Part shown: piece by piece, positions 1 through 6,637 of the stretch
Position numbering within the stretch: position 1 is the first letter of the stretch
Layout: each line of letters starts with the position of its first letter
DNA from: Thermoanaerobaculia bacterium
GTDB taxonomy: Bacteria; Acidobacteriota; Thermoanaerobaculia; Multivoradales; Multivoraceae
Length of the DNA stretch: 63,788 nucleotides
Direction: 5' to 3'
Assembly (NCBI GenBank): GCA_022822365.1
Contig: JAJEBV010000013.1
Location: 1 to 63,788 of the forward strand
Notes under the pieces: model-generated
What the model was told of the DNA's origin: nothing
What the model saw: only the letters and a program-made list of their open reading frames with translations
Databases searched by the model: none
Translations under genes and position numbers: made by a program

Positions 1-1
1 G

Positions 2-100
2 GGCTGGTACAACCCCCATCGGCGCCACTCCGCCCTCCGATACCTCTCGCCCGTCAACTTCGAGAAAGCCTGCAACCAACACTACGAAGCCGCCGCCTGA
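2..100 (+). CDS. IS3-family transposase OrfB, C-terminal end (partial)
   Basis: The window opens inside a reading frame whose last 32 residues include YNPHRRHSALRYLSPVNFE. This is the hallmark C-terminus of the DDE integrase domain (rve_3 type) of IS3-family OrfB transposases, which cut and join the ends of the element. The 5' part lies outside the window. The matching inverted repeat follows 15 bases after the stop codon, so the right end of the element is intact here. Whether the whole element is functional cannot be judged. Confidence 0.85.
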   Translation, partial: GWYNPHRRHSALRYLSPVNFEKACNQHYEAAA

Positions 101-115
101 ACCCTAAACACAAAC

Positions 116-140
116 TGTCCACGAAAGCGGGGCAACTTCA
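116..140 (+). repeat. Right terminal inverted repeat of the IS3-family element
   Basis: The segment, read on the minus strand, starts TGAAGTTGCCCCGC. It follows the OrfB stop by 15 bases and has the TG...CA terminus and the CCCC core usual for IS3-family ends. The host sequence should start at about 141, with any target duplication in the first few bases. The left end is outside the window. Confidence 0.7.
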
Positions 141-581
141 CTCCGCTCTTTCCCGGACGACACGGGAGCCCGATTGCTCTGGTCGGACCTCCAGAGCATC
201 GTCACGTCGGAACTGGGTAGTTCGCTTGCCGGTGACTTGGGGTCGGACAATCTGGGTGGTTCCCGGCAAACCTGCCGGGGACAAAGGAGCCTTCGAGCGG
301 CTAAGTTCTCCCGATCGATAGTGAGGAGGGTGCGATCATTTACGCTGACGAGAACGAGAATGGGTGCCGACCTGCCCGTCCGACGGTGCGGACAGTGCGC
401 CGCAACCGCCATCGAGGAGCCTTATCGTGACCGTCAGGTTCGGCGGGACAAGCGGTAGAGGGCGCCTGGTGGAGGAGGGTTTCGCTGGCGCCGTGAGCTC
501 AAACGGATCGAGGGCATCTGGCGGCGCGAGGTCGGTACGGGTTCGATCTCGCTGGAGAACTGCGCTCTACAGGAGGTGACG
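141..581. other. Stretch without a recognisable gene
   Basis: About 440 bases lie between the insertion sequence and the next gene. Short open frames occur on both strands but none has a plausible ribosome binding site, a recognisable domain or a protein-like composition. The only functional signal I see is the Shine-Dalgarno AGGAGG at 571-576, which belongs to the next gene. Confidence 0.5.
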
Positions 582-1013
582 ATGACAGCCCAAACTTCGG
601 GTTCCGACCCGGTACGCGTTGGAACGCTGCTCGGTGCTTTGGCACCGCTGGTCATTGCATTGGTGGCAGGAGTGGCGTATGTCGTGAACATCAGTCGAGA
701 CTTGGGCGACGCATCGCAGCGGATCACCGAGGTCGAGCGGCTCATGGACAGTGGTGCGGCGGCTCTCTGGGGGCCCGGTGGCGCGCCAGATCATGTCCCC
801 GGACAACCGATCGGGTTTGCGAACGCTGGTGGCTGGGGATCGTGGAGCGACGTCAAGATCTGTCCGGATGGTCAGTGGGTCTGCGGGCTCCAGCAGAGAG
901 TGGAGCCGCCCGTTGGAGGCGGCATAGGCGACGACGACACTGCAATGAACGCGGTTCGGTTCTACTGCTGCCCGTTGTTGCCCCAAGAGAGCACGGTGGC
1001 CGAATCCCCGTGA
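582..1013 (+). CDS. Membrane-anchored protein with VMO-I-like domain
   Basis: The protein has about 143 residues. A hydrophobic segment at residues ~18-38 suggests an N-terminal membrane anchor with the rest outside the cytoplasm. The C-terminal part reads WGSWSDVKICPDG, then QRVEPPVGGGIGDDDTAMN and VRFYCCP. This resembles the repeat of vitelline membrane outer layer protein I (WG-W-x-x-C-P, VE-x-x-x-GxGDDTALN-x-I-x-x-x-C), a beta-prism fold best known from egg coats. ATG 582 is preferred over GTG 576 because AGGAGG (571-576) is 5 bases upstream of it. A lipoprotein gene follows 14 bases downstream. Function is unknown; carbohydrate binding is a guess from the fold. Confidence 0.6.
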   Translation: MTAQTSGSDPVRVGTLLGALAPLVIALVAGVAYVVNISRDLGDASQRITEVERLMDSGAAALWGPGGAPDHVPGQPIGFANAGGWGSWSDVKICPDGQWVCGLQQRVEPPVGGGIGDDDTAMNAVRFYCCPLLPQESTVAESP

Positions 1014-1027
1014 CGCCCACTGCGTCG

Positions 1028-1399
1028 ATGACAGACATGATGAGACACTTCGCTGCCGCAGGTGTACTCGTGGCCGTCCTTGCGGGTTGCTCGGGGTCGC
1101 AGATCCCTACGCCGCCATTGGAGCCGGCGGTGGAAGAGGAGCAGAGGGTGGTTGCGCGTTGCGAGGTTGACTGGCGGTGTTACGCCATCGACCCGGAGAC
1201 CGGGAAGCGCACAGGGCTGCTCCGGTCTGACACGGCTTCGGGTGAGGGCTATGCGGATGTTGCCGACGAGTCGTTTCTCTGCCGAATTGCCCAGGAGGCG
1301 GCCGAGAGGGTGCGATGCCGTGAGGGCGGCCCGTACTTCGAGCAGTTGGAGATCGACCGGGACTGTTCGTGCAGTCGTTGGCTAGAAGGAGAGGGGTGA
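1028..1399 (+). CDS. Small cysteine-rich lipoprotein of unknown function
   Basis: This 123-residue protein begins with a hydrophobic stretch ending in the lipobox LAGC, followed by SGSQ, so it should be processed by signal peptidase II and anchored by its N-terminal cysteine. The mature part is short and acidic with several cysteines (ARCEVDWRCYAID, SFLCRIAQ, RCREGG, CSCSRW), which points to disulfides outside the cytoplasm. ATG codons at 1028, 1037 and 1040 are all possible starts, and no strong ribosome binding site decides between them. It probably forms a two-gene unit with the VMO-I-like gene upstream. I do not recognise the family. Confidence 0.55.
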   Translation: MTDMMRHFAAAGVLVAVLAGCSGSQIPTPPLEPAVEEEQRVVARCEVDWRCYAIDPETGKRTGLLRSDTASGEGYADVADESFLCRIAQEAAERVRCREGGPYFEQLEIDRDCSCSRWLEGEG

Positions 1400-1400
1400 G

Positions 1401-1611
1401 TTGATTGGCGAGGAAGCCGAACCTGCCTGTGCGAACCGGTTCGCACTCGCGCTTAGAGTCCCTGCGAATCGAATCGCCGCGATTCTGCGGGGGCAGGGGG
1501 CGGTCACGGCCGAAAACCGACCTTCGCCTGGGCCTGTACTTAGGCACGGGCACAGCGCTGTGGGCGAACATGCAAGCGGCGCACGACGTGTCGGTGGTCG
1601 AGGCTGAACGG
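1401..1611 (+). pseudogene. Frameshifted HigA-type antitoxin relic
   Basis: Two overlapping frames together resemble a HigA/VapI XRE-family antitoxin. The first reads FALALRVPANRIAAILRG then QGAVTAEN, which matches the recognition-helix region (VPANRI, RGxRxVTADTA). The second frame continues from about 1519 as DLRLGLYLGTGTALWANMQ, then AAHDVSVVEAE, matching the C-terminal LARYFGTSxxFWxNLQAxYDL motif. The switch of frame at about 1515-1522 shows an indel. The N-terminal helix and any HigB toxin gene are missing. It is likely a dead remnant of a TA locus, consistent with the insertion sequence nearby. Confidence 0.6.
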
Positions 1612-1642
1612 TGTAACGCGTTCAGCGGCGAGGTGCCTCCAT

Positions 1643-2104
1643 TCAGCGCAGAGCGAGAGCGATGAAGCCGGCTGCCATCGGCGCCAGGATGGCAAGAATG
1701 CCACCCATCATCCACCTGATCGCCCTGAACTCGCCTCTCATCTCGGCCCGCAACCCGTTCATCTCGCCCCGTAGCCCGTCCATCTGACCGGCGATCTCCC
1801 GGCGGAAGCTCTCGAAGCGGTCCCGGACCTCTTGGCGCAGGGCCTCCATCGCCCGCTCGAGGGCCTCGATCCGGGTCGTGTTCTTCGCCACGGTGGTCGC
1901 GAGGTCGCTCAGTTCGGTTCGCACGTCGGCGATGTCCTGCTTGAGTGCGCGTTCGACTCCGGCGACGTCCTGCTTCGTCGCCAGGGCTTCCTGGTCTGCG
2001 CTGATCATGTGGACAAGCTCCTCTGCCTGCGCGCGATCGAACCCGACTTCTTCAAGCCGGCGTCTGGCCGCCTGATCTGAGCATCTTACGCCGTAGCCTT
2101 CCAT
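1643..2104 (-). CDS. Coiled-coil protein with C-terminal membrane anchor (DUF1640-like)
   Basis: This 153-residue protein begins with a short helical region (RRRLEEVGFDRAQAEELVHM), followed by a long coiled coil. A single hydrophobic segment at the end (GGILAILAPMAAGFIALAL) would tail-anchor it. The architecture resembles the DUF1640/CCDC90-like group. An AAGGAG ribosome binding site lies 8 bases before the ATG. A paralogue with the same order (N-terminal VGFxxxQAExLV, coiled coil, C-terminal anchor) is at 47988-48530. The function of the family is unknown; both copies lie beside TA genes or relics. Confidence 0.6.
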   Translation of the reverse strand: MEGYGVRCSDQAARRRLEEVGFDRAQAEELVHMISADQEALATKQDVAGVERALKQDIADVRTELSDLATTVAKNTTRIEALERAMEALRQEVRDRFESFRREIAGQMDGLRGEMNGLRAEMRGEFRAIRWMMGGILAILAPMAAGFIALALR

Positions 2105-2311
2105 TCCTGAGTCTCCTTGAGGATCTGCGTTCTCGATGAGGGTGCGAGGACGCCTCGCGGAAGTGGCCGCGCAGTCGAGCAGGCGCGCCCTCAGACGGGC
2201 CGAGAGCGGCGTGCCGAGGCGAACGAGGGGCCCTGTTGACTTGGACGGATTTCGGGCGGGCCCACTGGACTCGCGGCCTACCGGCCGTCGAGGCGGAACG
2301 CGGCGCCGCGA

Positions 2312-3682
2312 TCAGCCGCGAGGTGCTGCCAGCGGTGGGAACATAGCCGGCGTCCGGTCGAATTCGATCCGCTCCACGTCGACCCACGCGACGTACTCGG
2401 CGCTCTCGCTGCCGTCGGTGAAGATCAACATGCCGGCATTCTCTTCACCGAGGTCCCCTGCGCATTCGAGTTGCAGCTTCTCACCGCTGTGTAGGGTCAC
2501 GCCGGCGTGCCGGCCCGGGGCGCACCCCTTCTGGGCCGGAAGCACGACCGACGCGACCAGGCCGAAGGGGATCGTGTAGTCGATGCCGCCCGCCGGTGCG
2601 TCGAGTGTCTCAGTCGTTTCGCTCTCGTCCAGGTCGAAGACGATCCGCCCTGCGAGGCGGTGCCCGGCGCGGGTCGTGACGGCGCCCGAAAGCGGCTCCC
2701 CCGGCGGGAAGTCCTCATAGGCGGGGCCGCTGCCGTCGGCAGCACTGAAGTCGAGCCGCTCGAAAGCCGCCCACAACACGAGCACCCGGCCGTACCGCCG
2801 GTCGTCGACGTAGACGCCTCGATTGCCGCGGCCGACGGCGCGGGTGCCGGAGAGGACGAACTCGCGGCCGTCCCGGAGCGTCACCCGCGCGCTGTCCTCG
2901 GAGTCGCGCGCAATGGCGGGGATGGCGTCGAAGCGCAGGCTGAGCTCCCCGTCGACGCTTCGGCCCTGAAGCTCGTCGGCGCCGACGCTGTACTGCCGGT
3001 CCCACTGGACGAAGCCGGTGAAGCTCCCGTGTGCGGTGCGTACCGTGCCGTGCAGCCGGTCCGGAGCGGCTTCGAGGTCGGCGGTCGGGAGGAACTCGAT
3101 GGCGCGGATCCGACGTTCGCTCAGGTCCACGACGCCGTGCCGGGCGTCCCATACGCGGACGCCGTCGGCGAAGTCGTCGGCATCGAAGCGGTTGAGGACG
3201 AACCCGGTTCCGCTCTTGAGCGTCACCAGGAGTTCGCGGCCGCTCGGCTCGATCCGTCTGAGGTCGCCGAAGCGGGCCATGAAGGGCCGGCCCAAGTTGA
3301 GCCGGTTCTTCCGCCGGGTGATCTCGACGCCGAGGACGGTGACCGGCCGGCTCTCGGTCAGCCGCTCGGCCGGCACGTCCGCGGCCCAGGGGTTCTCCTC
3401 CTTGAAGCCGTTGAAGTAGTCGCCCCAGAACGCCTCCTCGTCGCCGCCGAAGCGCAGCCGCCCTTCGTAGGCGGCGCCGCCGTGCGTCGTGACGCGTCCG
3501 TAGAGAAAGCCTCGGTGAGCCTCCACCAACGTCGCGGGCGAGCGGGGAATCGCCGGCGAGGCGTTGACGTCAGCGTCGCTGTGCACGTTTCGCAGCAGAC
3601 GGGCCGCGACGAGGCCGAGAGCCACGAGAAGGGCGACCAGCAAGAGCGCGGCGGTGCCGCCGGCGATCCTGGCTCTCGTCAT
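2312..3682 (-). CDS. Exported protein with three internal beta-type repeats, unknown function
   Basis: The 456-residue protein has an N-terminal signal anchor (residues ~6-30, GGTAALLLVALLVALGLVAA), so most of it should be periplasmic. Three stretches look alike: LYGRVTTHGGAAYEGRLRF near residue 60, LHGTVRTAHGSFTGFVQWD near 210 and LSGAVTTRAGHRLAGRIVFD near 330. The shared pattern is LxGxVxTxxGxxxxGxxxxD, which suggests repeated small beta units. No catalytic motif is recognised. It stands alone on the minus strand, with about 200 bases of featureless sequence on its downstream side. Confidence 0.55.
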   Translation of the reverse strand: MTRARIAGGTAALLLVALLVALGLVAARLLRNVHSDADVNASPAIPRSPATLVEAHRGFLYGRVTTHGGAAYEGRLRFGGDEEAFWGDYFNGFKEENPWAADVPAERLTESRPVTVLGVEITRRKNRLNLGRPFMARFGDLRRIEPSGRELLVTLKSGTGFVLNRFDADDFADGVRVWDARHGVVDLSERRIRAIEFLPTADLEAAPDRLHGTVRTAHGSFTGFVQWDRQYSVGADELQGRSVDGELSLRFDAIPAIARDSEDSARVTLRDGREFVLSGTRAVGRGNRGVYVDDRRYGRVLVLWAAFERLDFSAADGSGPAYEDFPPGEPLSGAVTTRAGHRLAGRIVFDLDESETTETLDAPAGGIDYTIPFGLVASVVLPAQKGCAPGRHAGVTLHSGEKLQLECAGDLGEENAGMLIFTDGSESAEYVAWVDVERIEFDRTPAMFPPLAAPRG

Positions 3683-3807
3683 TGCCGGAACATTCTCTCC
3701 GAACCGGGGGCGGAGGGACCCCCTGCAAGACTGACGAAGTCGACGGGCCAGCGGTTACCGTAGGCGTCTGCGAACGCGGGCGCCGGCGCACCCTGTGTGG
3801 GGCGACC

Positions 3808-3944
3808 TACCCGGTTGGCAGCATGCGGGTCAGGCGTGCCGTCTCTTCACCGGCGCGGATGCTGGCGGCGTGCCAGTGGTCGGCGAGGATGCCGTCGGAC
3901 CACCGCCGACGATCAGCACCTGCGTCTCGATGGGCTCAGATTCC
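3808..3944 (-). pseudogene. Possible remnant of an FAD-dependent monooxygenase
   Basis: Immediately downstream of the SDR gene, the minus strand encodes LESEPIETQVLIVGGGP, which looks like the start of an FAD-dependent monooxygenase (beta strand plus GGGP of the Rossmann motif). No start codon is in place and the motif then breaks off. In another frame the sequence continues DGILADHWHAASIRAGEE to a stop at 3808, which looks like a protein C-terminus. An internally deleted gene would explain both pieces. The evidence is a few short matches by eye, so this is tentative. Confidence 0.25.
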
Positions 3945-4841
3945 AGGGTCGACCCCCGTCATCTCCACCGACAGCTCCCACAGCCGCCTGCCCAACTCCG
4001 GGTCGCGGCTCGCCGGATTCGACCAGGCCTTGACGGCCGGACCGCTCAGCTCCCCGAATCGTGCCGGCCCGTAGTAGTCGGCACCCTCGACATCGGTCCC
4101 GGTCGCCGCCATCAGCGTCGGCCAAGCGCCCTCGGCCTGGGTGTTGAAGAACGCCCGGACCAGCGGCGCCGCCATCTGGATCAACGGGAAAGCACGGCCG
4201 ATCTCGGTCTGGGCCAGGCCCGGATGGCAGGCGAGGGCGATCGTCCGGGAGCCCCGGGCCTTCAGACGCCGCTGAAGTTCGTACATTAAGAGCAGGTTGG
4301 CCAGCTTGCTCTGCTGGTAGCGGGCCTGGCGCGAGTAGACCTTCGCGCCGTCGATGTCCTCCCAGTGGATTCGGCCGCCTCGGTGAGCGAGGCTGGCGGT
4401 GATGACGACCCGGCTGCCCTCGGTTTCCTCGAGCTTCGGCAGAAGCAGCCCGGTGAGCGCGAACGTGCCCAGGTGATTGACGGCGAACTGCGCCTCGAAG
4501 CCGTCCACGGTCAGGGTGCGCGGCACCCCCATGATGCCGGCGTTGTTGACGAGGACGTCGAGTCGCGGTTCGGCGGCCGCCCGTTCGGCGGCGGCGCGGA
4601 CGCTGGCCAGATCGGCCTGGTCGAGCGGCAGGAACTCGACGTCGGCTTCGGGCGACTCGGCGCGGATCCGCTCGATCGCGCCCGCGGCGCGCTCCTCGGA
4701 ACGGCACCCGAGAAGCACTCGTCCGCCTTTCCTCGCCAGCACTCTGGCCGTCTCGAAGCCGATGCCGGTGTTCGCGCCGGTGACGAGGAAGGTCCGTCCC
4801 GACTGGTCTTGGACATCGCGGTCCGTGAATCCTGGTGTCAT
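3936..4841 (-). CDS. Short-chain dehydrogenase/reductase, retinol-dehydrogenase-like
   Basis: This 301-residue classical-type SDR has the cofactor loop TGANTGIG at residues 21-28, NNAG at 99-102 and the catalytic set Ser150 (ITAS), Tyr175 and Lys179 (YQQSK). The arrangement and the long C-terminal half resemble the retinol dehydrogenase / protochlorophyllide reductase-like branch, which oxidises or reduces a lipophilic alcohol or ketone with NAD(P)(H). The arginine after the first beta strand (GCRSEER) suggests NADP preference. The substrate is unknown. A polysaccharide deacetylase gene lies 54 bases upstream on the same strand; co-transcription is possible but the functional link is unclear. 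Confidence 0.85.
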   Translation of the reverse strand: MTPGFTDRDVQDQSGRTFLVTGANTGIGFETARVLARKGGRVLLGCRSEERAAGAIERIRAESPEADVEFLPLDQADLASVRAAAERAAAEPRLDVLVNNAGIMGVPRTLTVDGFEAQFAVNHLGTFALTGLLLPKLEETEGSRVVITASLAHRGGRIHWEDIDGAKVYSRQARYQQSKLANLLLMYELQRRLKARGSRTIALACHPGLAQTEIGRAFPLIQMAAPLVRAFFNTQAEGAWPTLMAATGTDVEGADYYGPARFGELSGPAVKAWSNPASRDPELGRRLWELSVEMTGVDPGI

Positions 4842-4895
4842 GGGTCTCCGTCTCCCCGATGTCCTGGTCGGTCGATCCGGAACGGTAGCCGATGA

Positions 4896-5858
4896 TCAGT
4901 CGACGAACGAGCCCTTGCGCTGAGCCGCGTCGCGAGACCCTGCTCTCAGTCGGCGGAGCAACGACTCGTCCTCCACAATCTCGGCCATCTCGGCGTCGTC
5001 GACGAACTGTTGCTCGCGGACCTTGTCGAGCGCCGCCCTGCTTCTGAACTCGGCCGCAGCGTCCTCCATCGTGCGAAAGGCGACGCCGTCGCAGTCCGCC
5101 ATGTGGTCGAGGAGCCGCTCCAGCATGAGCATCCGGGCGCCGCGTCCGATGCACTGCGGATGGAGGCAGAGCACGAAGACGCCGGCGCCGAGGCGCTGGT
5201 GGAGGTAGTCGAACTCCGCGGACCAGATCTCGTAGACGTCGTTCGGAGAGCGTAAGCCTTCCGAACGCGGGAGGTCGGGGCTGAAGTAGGGCCAGTCGTC
5301 GAGGGCCCAGTCGAACGGGAGCTCGACCAGGTCGACCGGTTCGCCGAACACATGCGGGCCGTCCGTTCGGGCGATGTCGCCCTTGCGCACCCAGGTCGGC
5401 TGGAAGTCGTGCGGCGCCATCGAGGAGTCGTAGGAGAAGCCGTACTCGAGTAGCAGATCGACCCAGCGGGGACCGAGGTTCCCGCCTGGATTCCGGCTTC
5501 CGGCGGGAGGCCGGCCCCGGACCCGCTCGATGCAGGCGATTCCCCGTTCGAGGATGGCGCGCTCGTCGGCTTCGTCTCGCTTGCTCGACGGCGCTTCGTG
5601 GCAGTAGCCGTGGTAGGCGAGCTCGTGGCCGGCGTGGGCGATCCGCCGGCACAGGTCGGGCCAGGTGTCGATCGTGTGGCCGGGCGTGAACCAGGTCGAC
5701 GGGAGCTGCCGGTCTTCCAGCAGATCGAGGAGCCGCTCGGCGCCTATCGCTCCGAACTCACCCCGCGCGAGCAGGTTGGGCGACCTCGTCCGGCGGGCGC
5801 CGCCGGACCACGACGAGATGCCGTCGAAGTCGAAGGTGAGGCAGACGGAAACGCTCAT
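4896..5858 (-). CDS. Polysaccharide deacetylase family protein (NodB-type)
   Basis: The 320-residue protein starts directly with the metal-binding motif FDFDG (residues 9-13) of the carbohydrate esterase 4 / NodB homology domain. The second motif HELAYHGYCHE supplies the metal-ligand histidines, and SRNPGGN resembles the catalytic-base region. The domain removes N-acetyl groups from amino sugars, or hydrolyses cyclic amides in the related PuuE/PgdA-like branch. No signal peptide is visible, which fits the cytoplasmic PuuE/HpPgdA-like group better than secreted chitin deacetylases. The substrate cannot be inferred from context. Confidence 0.85.
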   Translation of the reverse strand: MSVSVCLTFDFDGISSWSGGARRTRSPNLLARGEFGAIGAERLLDLLEDRQLPSTWFTPGHTIDTWPDLCRRIAHAGHELAYHGYCHEAPSSKRDEADERAILERGIACIERVRGRPPAGSRNPGGNLGPRWVDLLLEYGFSYDSSMAPHDFQPTWVRKGDIARTDGPHVFGEPVDLVELPFDWALDDWPYFSPDLPRSEGLRSPNDVYEIWSAEFDYLHQRLGAGVFVLCLHPQCIGRGARMLMLERLLDHMADCDGVAFRTMEDAAAEFRSRAALDKVREQQFVDDAEMAEIVEDESLLRRLRAGSRDAAQRKGSFVD

Positions 5859-5917
5859 GGGGAAGACCCGCGTGGGTGCCGGAGCGATGGATGGTAGCGG
5901 GTGTCGAGGTCGTGCCC

Positions 5918-5937
5918 TTGACTTCAGCCGAAGTCAA
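5918..5937 (+). promoter_or_regulatory. Inverted repeat, likely operator of the RHH/RelE operon
   Basis: A perfect 8-bp inverted repeat with a 4-bp spacer (arms TTGACTTC and GAAGTCAA) lies 31 bases upstream of the antitoxin ATG. The left arm contains TTGACT, a good -35 candidate; a poor -10 (CATCGT, 5941-5946) sits 17 bases on. Ribbon-helix-helix antitoxins usually repress their own operon by binding such palindromes, so autoregulation is the natural inference. Confidence 0.45.
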
Positions 5938-5968
5938 CGACATCGTATGGAGTCGGAGGACAACGGCG

Positions 5969-6205
5969 ATGGTACAGGTAACCGCGAGACTGCCCGAAGA
6001 ACTGGTCGAGCAGGCCGATCGTGCCGCAAGTCGACTGAATCGATCCCGGGCTCAGTTGCTCAGACAGGCGCTCGAGTACTACCTCGAGGACTTCGAGGAT
6101 CTTCGGCTGGCCCTGGACCGTCTCAACGATCCCGCGGACCCGGTGCTGGACTGGGACGATGTCAGGCGCGATCTACTCGATCAAGATCAAGGCGAGCGCG
6201 GCTAG
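5969..6205 (+). CDS. Ribbon-helix-helix antitoxin (RelB/CopG type)
   Basis: This 78-residue protein opens with MVQVTARLPEELVEQADRAA, a beta strand plus helix typical of MetJ/Arc/CopG DNA-binding domains. A second helix (RSRAQLLRQALEYYLED) and an acidic C-terminal tail that should wrap the toxin follow. ATG 5969 is chosen because GGAGG (5955-5959) is 9 bases upstream. It overlaps the toxin gene by 47 bases in another frame, the usual antitoxin-first arrangement, so it should neutralise that toxin and repress the operon through the palindrome at 5918-5937. Confidence 0.85.
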   Translation: MVQVTARLPEELVEQADRAASRLNRSRAQLLRQALEYYLEDFEDLRLALDRLNDPADPVLDWDDVRRDLLDQDQGERG

Positions 6206-6422
6206 GGCTCTCAGGAAGATCGATCCTGGGGATCGCCGGCGCGTCATCGCGGCGATCGATCGGCTGGCCCATGAGAGATCGGCCGGCTCCGCGCTGAAGG
6301 GAGAGTTTGGCGGACTCAGGCGGCTCCGCGTCGGCCGCTACCGGATCATCTACGAGACGATTCACGAGGAACTCACAGTGCTGGTCGTCCGCGTCGGTCA
6401 TCGCAGGGAGGTCTGTCGTTAG
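6159..6422 (+). CDS. RelE/ParE-family toxin
   Basis: The 87-residue basic protein reads YSIKIKASAARALRKIDPGD near the start and ends GRYRIIYETIHEELTVLVV then RVGHRREVCR. This is the standard RelE fold pattern: N-terminal helix with KxLRKID, and C-terminal GxYRxxYE and VxVxxVGHRxxVY. RelE toxins cut mRNA in the ribosomal A site; the related ParE toxins poison gyrase. The retained GHRREV tail favours the RelE mRNase branch. The gene is intact and translationally coupled to the antitoxin through a 47-base overlap. Confidence 0.88.
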   Translation: MSGAIYSIKIKASAARALRKIDPGDRRRVIAAIDRLAHERSAGSALKGEFGGLRRLRVGRYRIIYETIHEELTVLVVRVGHRREVCR

Positions 6423-6637
6423 GCGATGAACGGGCGTGTCGCCGGAGCCGGCGCTCGCCAACGCCGGGGCAGCGGGCTGCCGTAGCGGTGACGACCTCGT
6501 GACGATCTGCGGCGTGCGCCTGCGGCTCGTTTGAGGTAGGCCCCTCAGGGGAATAGGAGCACCCTTCAGGGTGTTGCCGGAAGCTGCACTTGTCGCCGTG
6601 GTGTCCCTTCGCGGCGGCCTTCCATGAGGGGCACACC

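Noticed and set aside
3913..5652. Very long minus-strand frames through the SDR and deacetylase genes (e.g. 3913-5652)
   Set aside because: They are arginine/proline-rich shadows created by high GC content; the SDR and NodB motifs lie in other frames.
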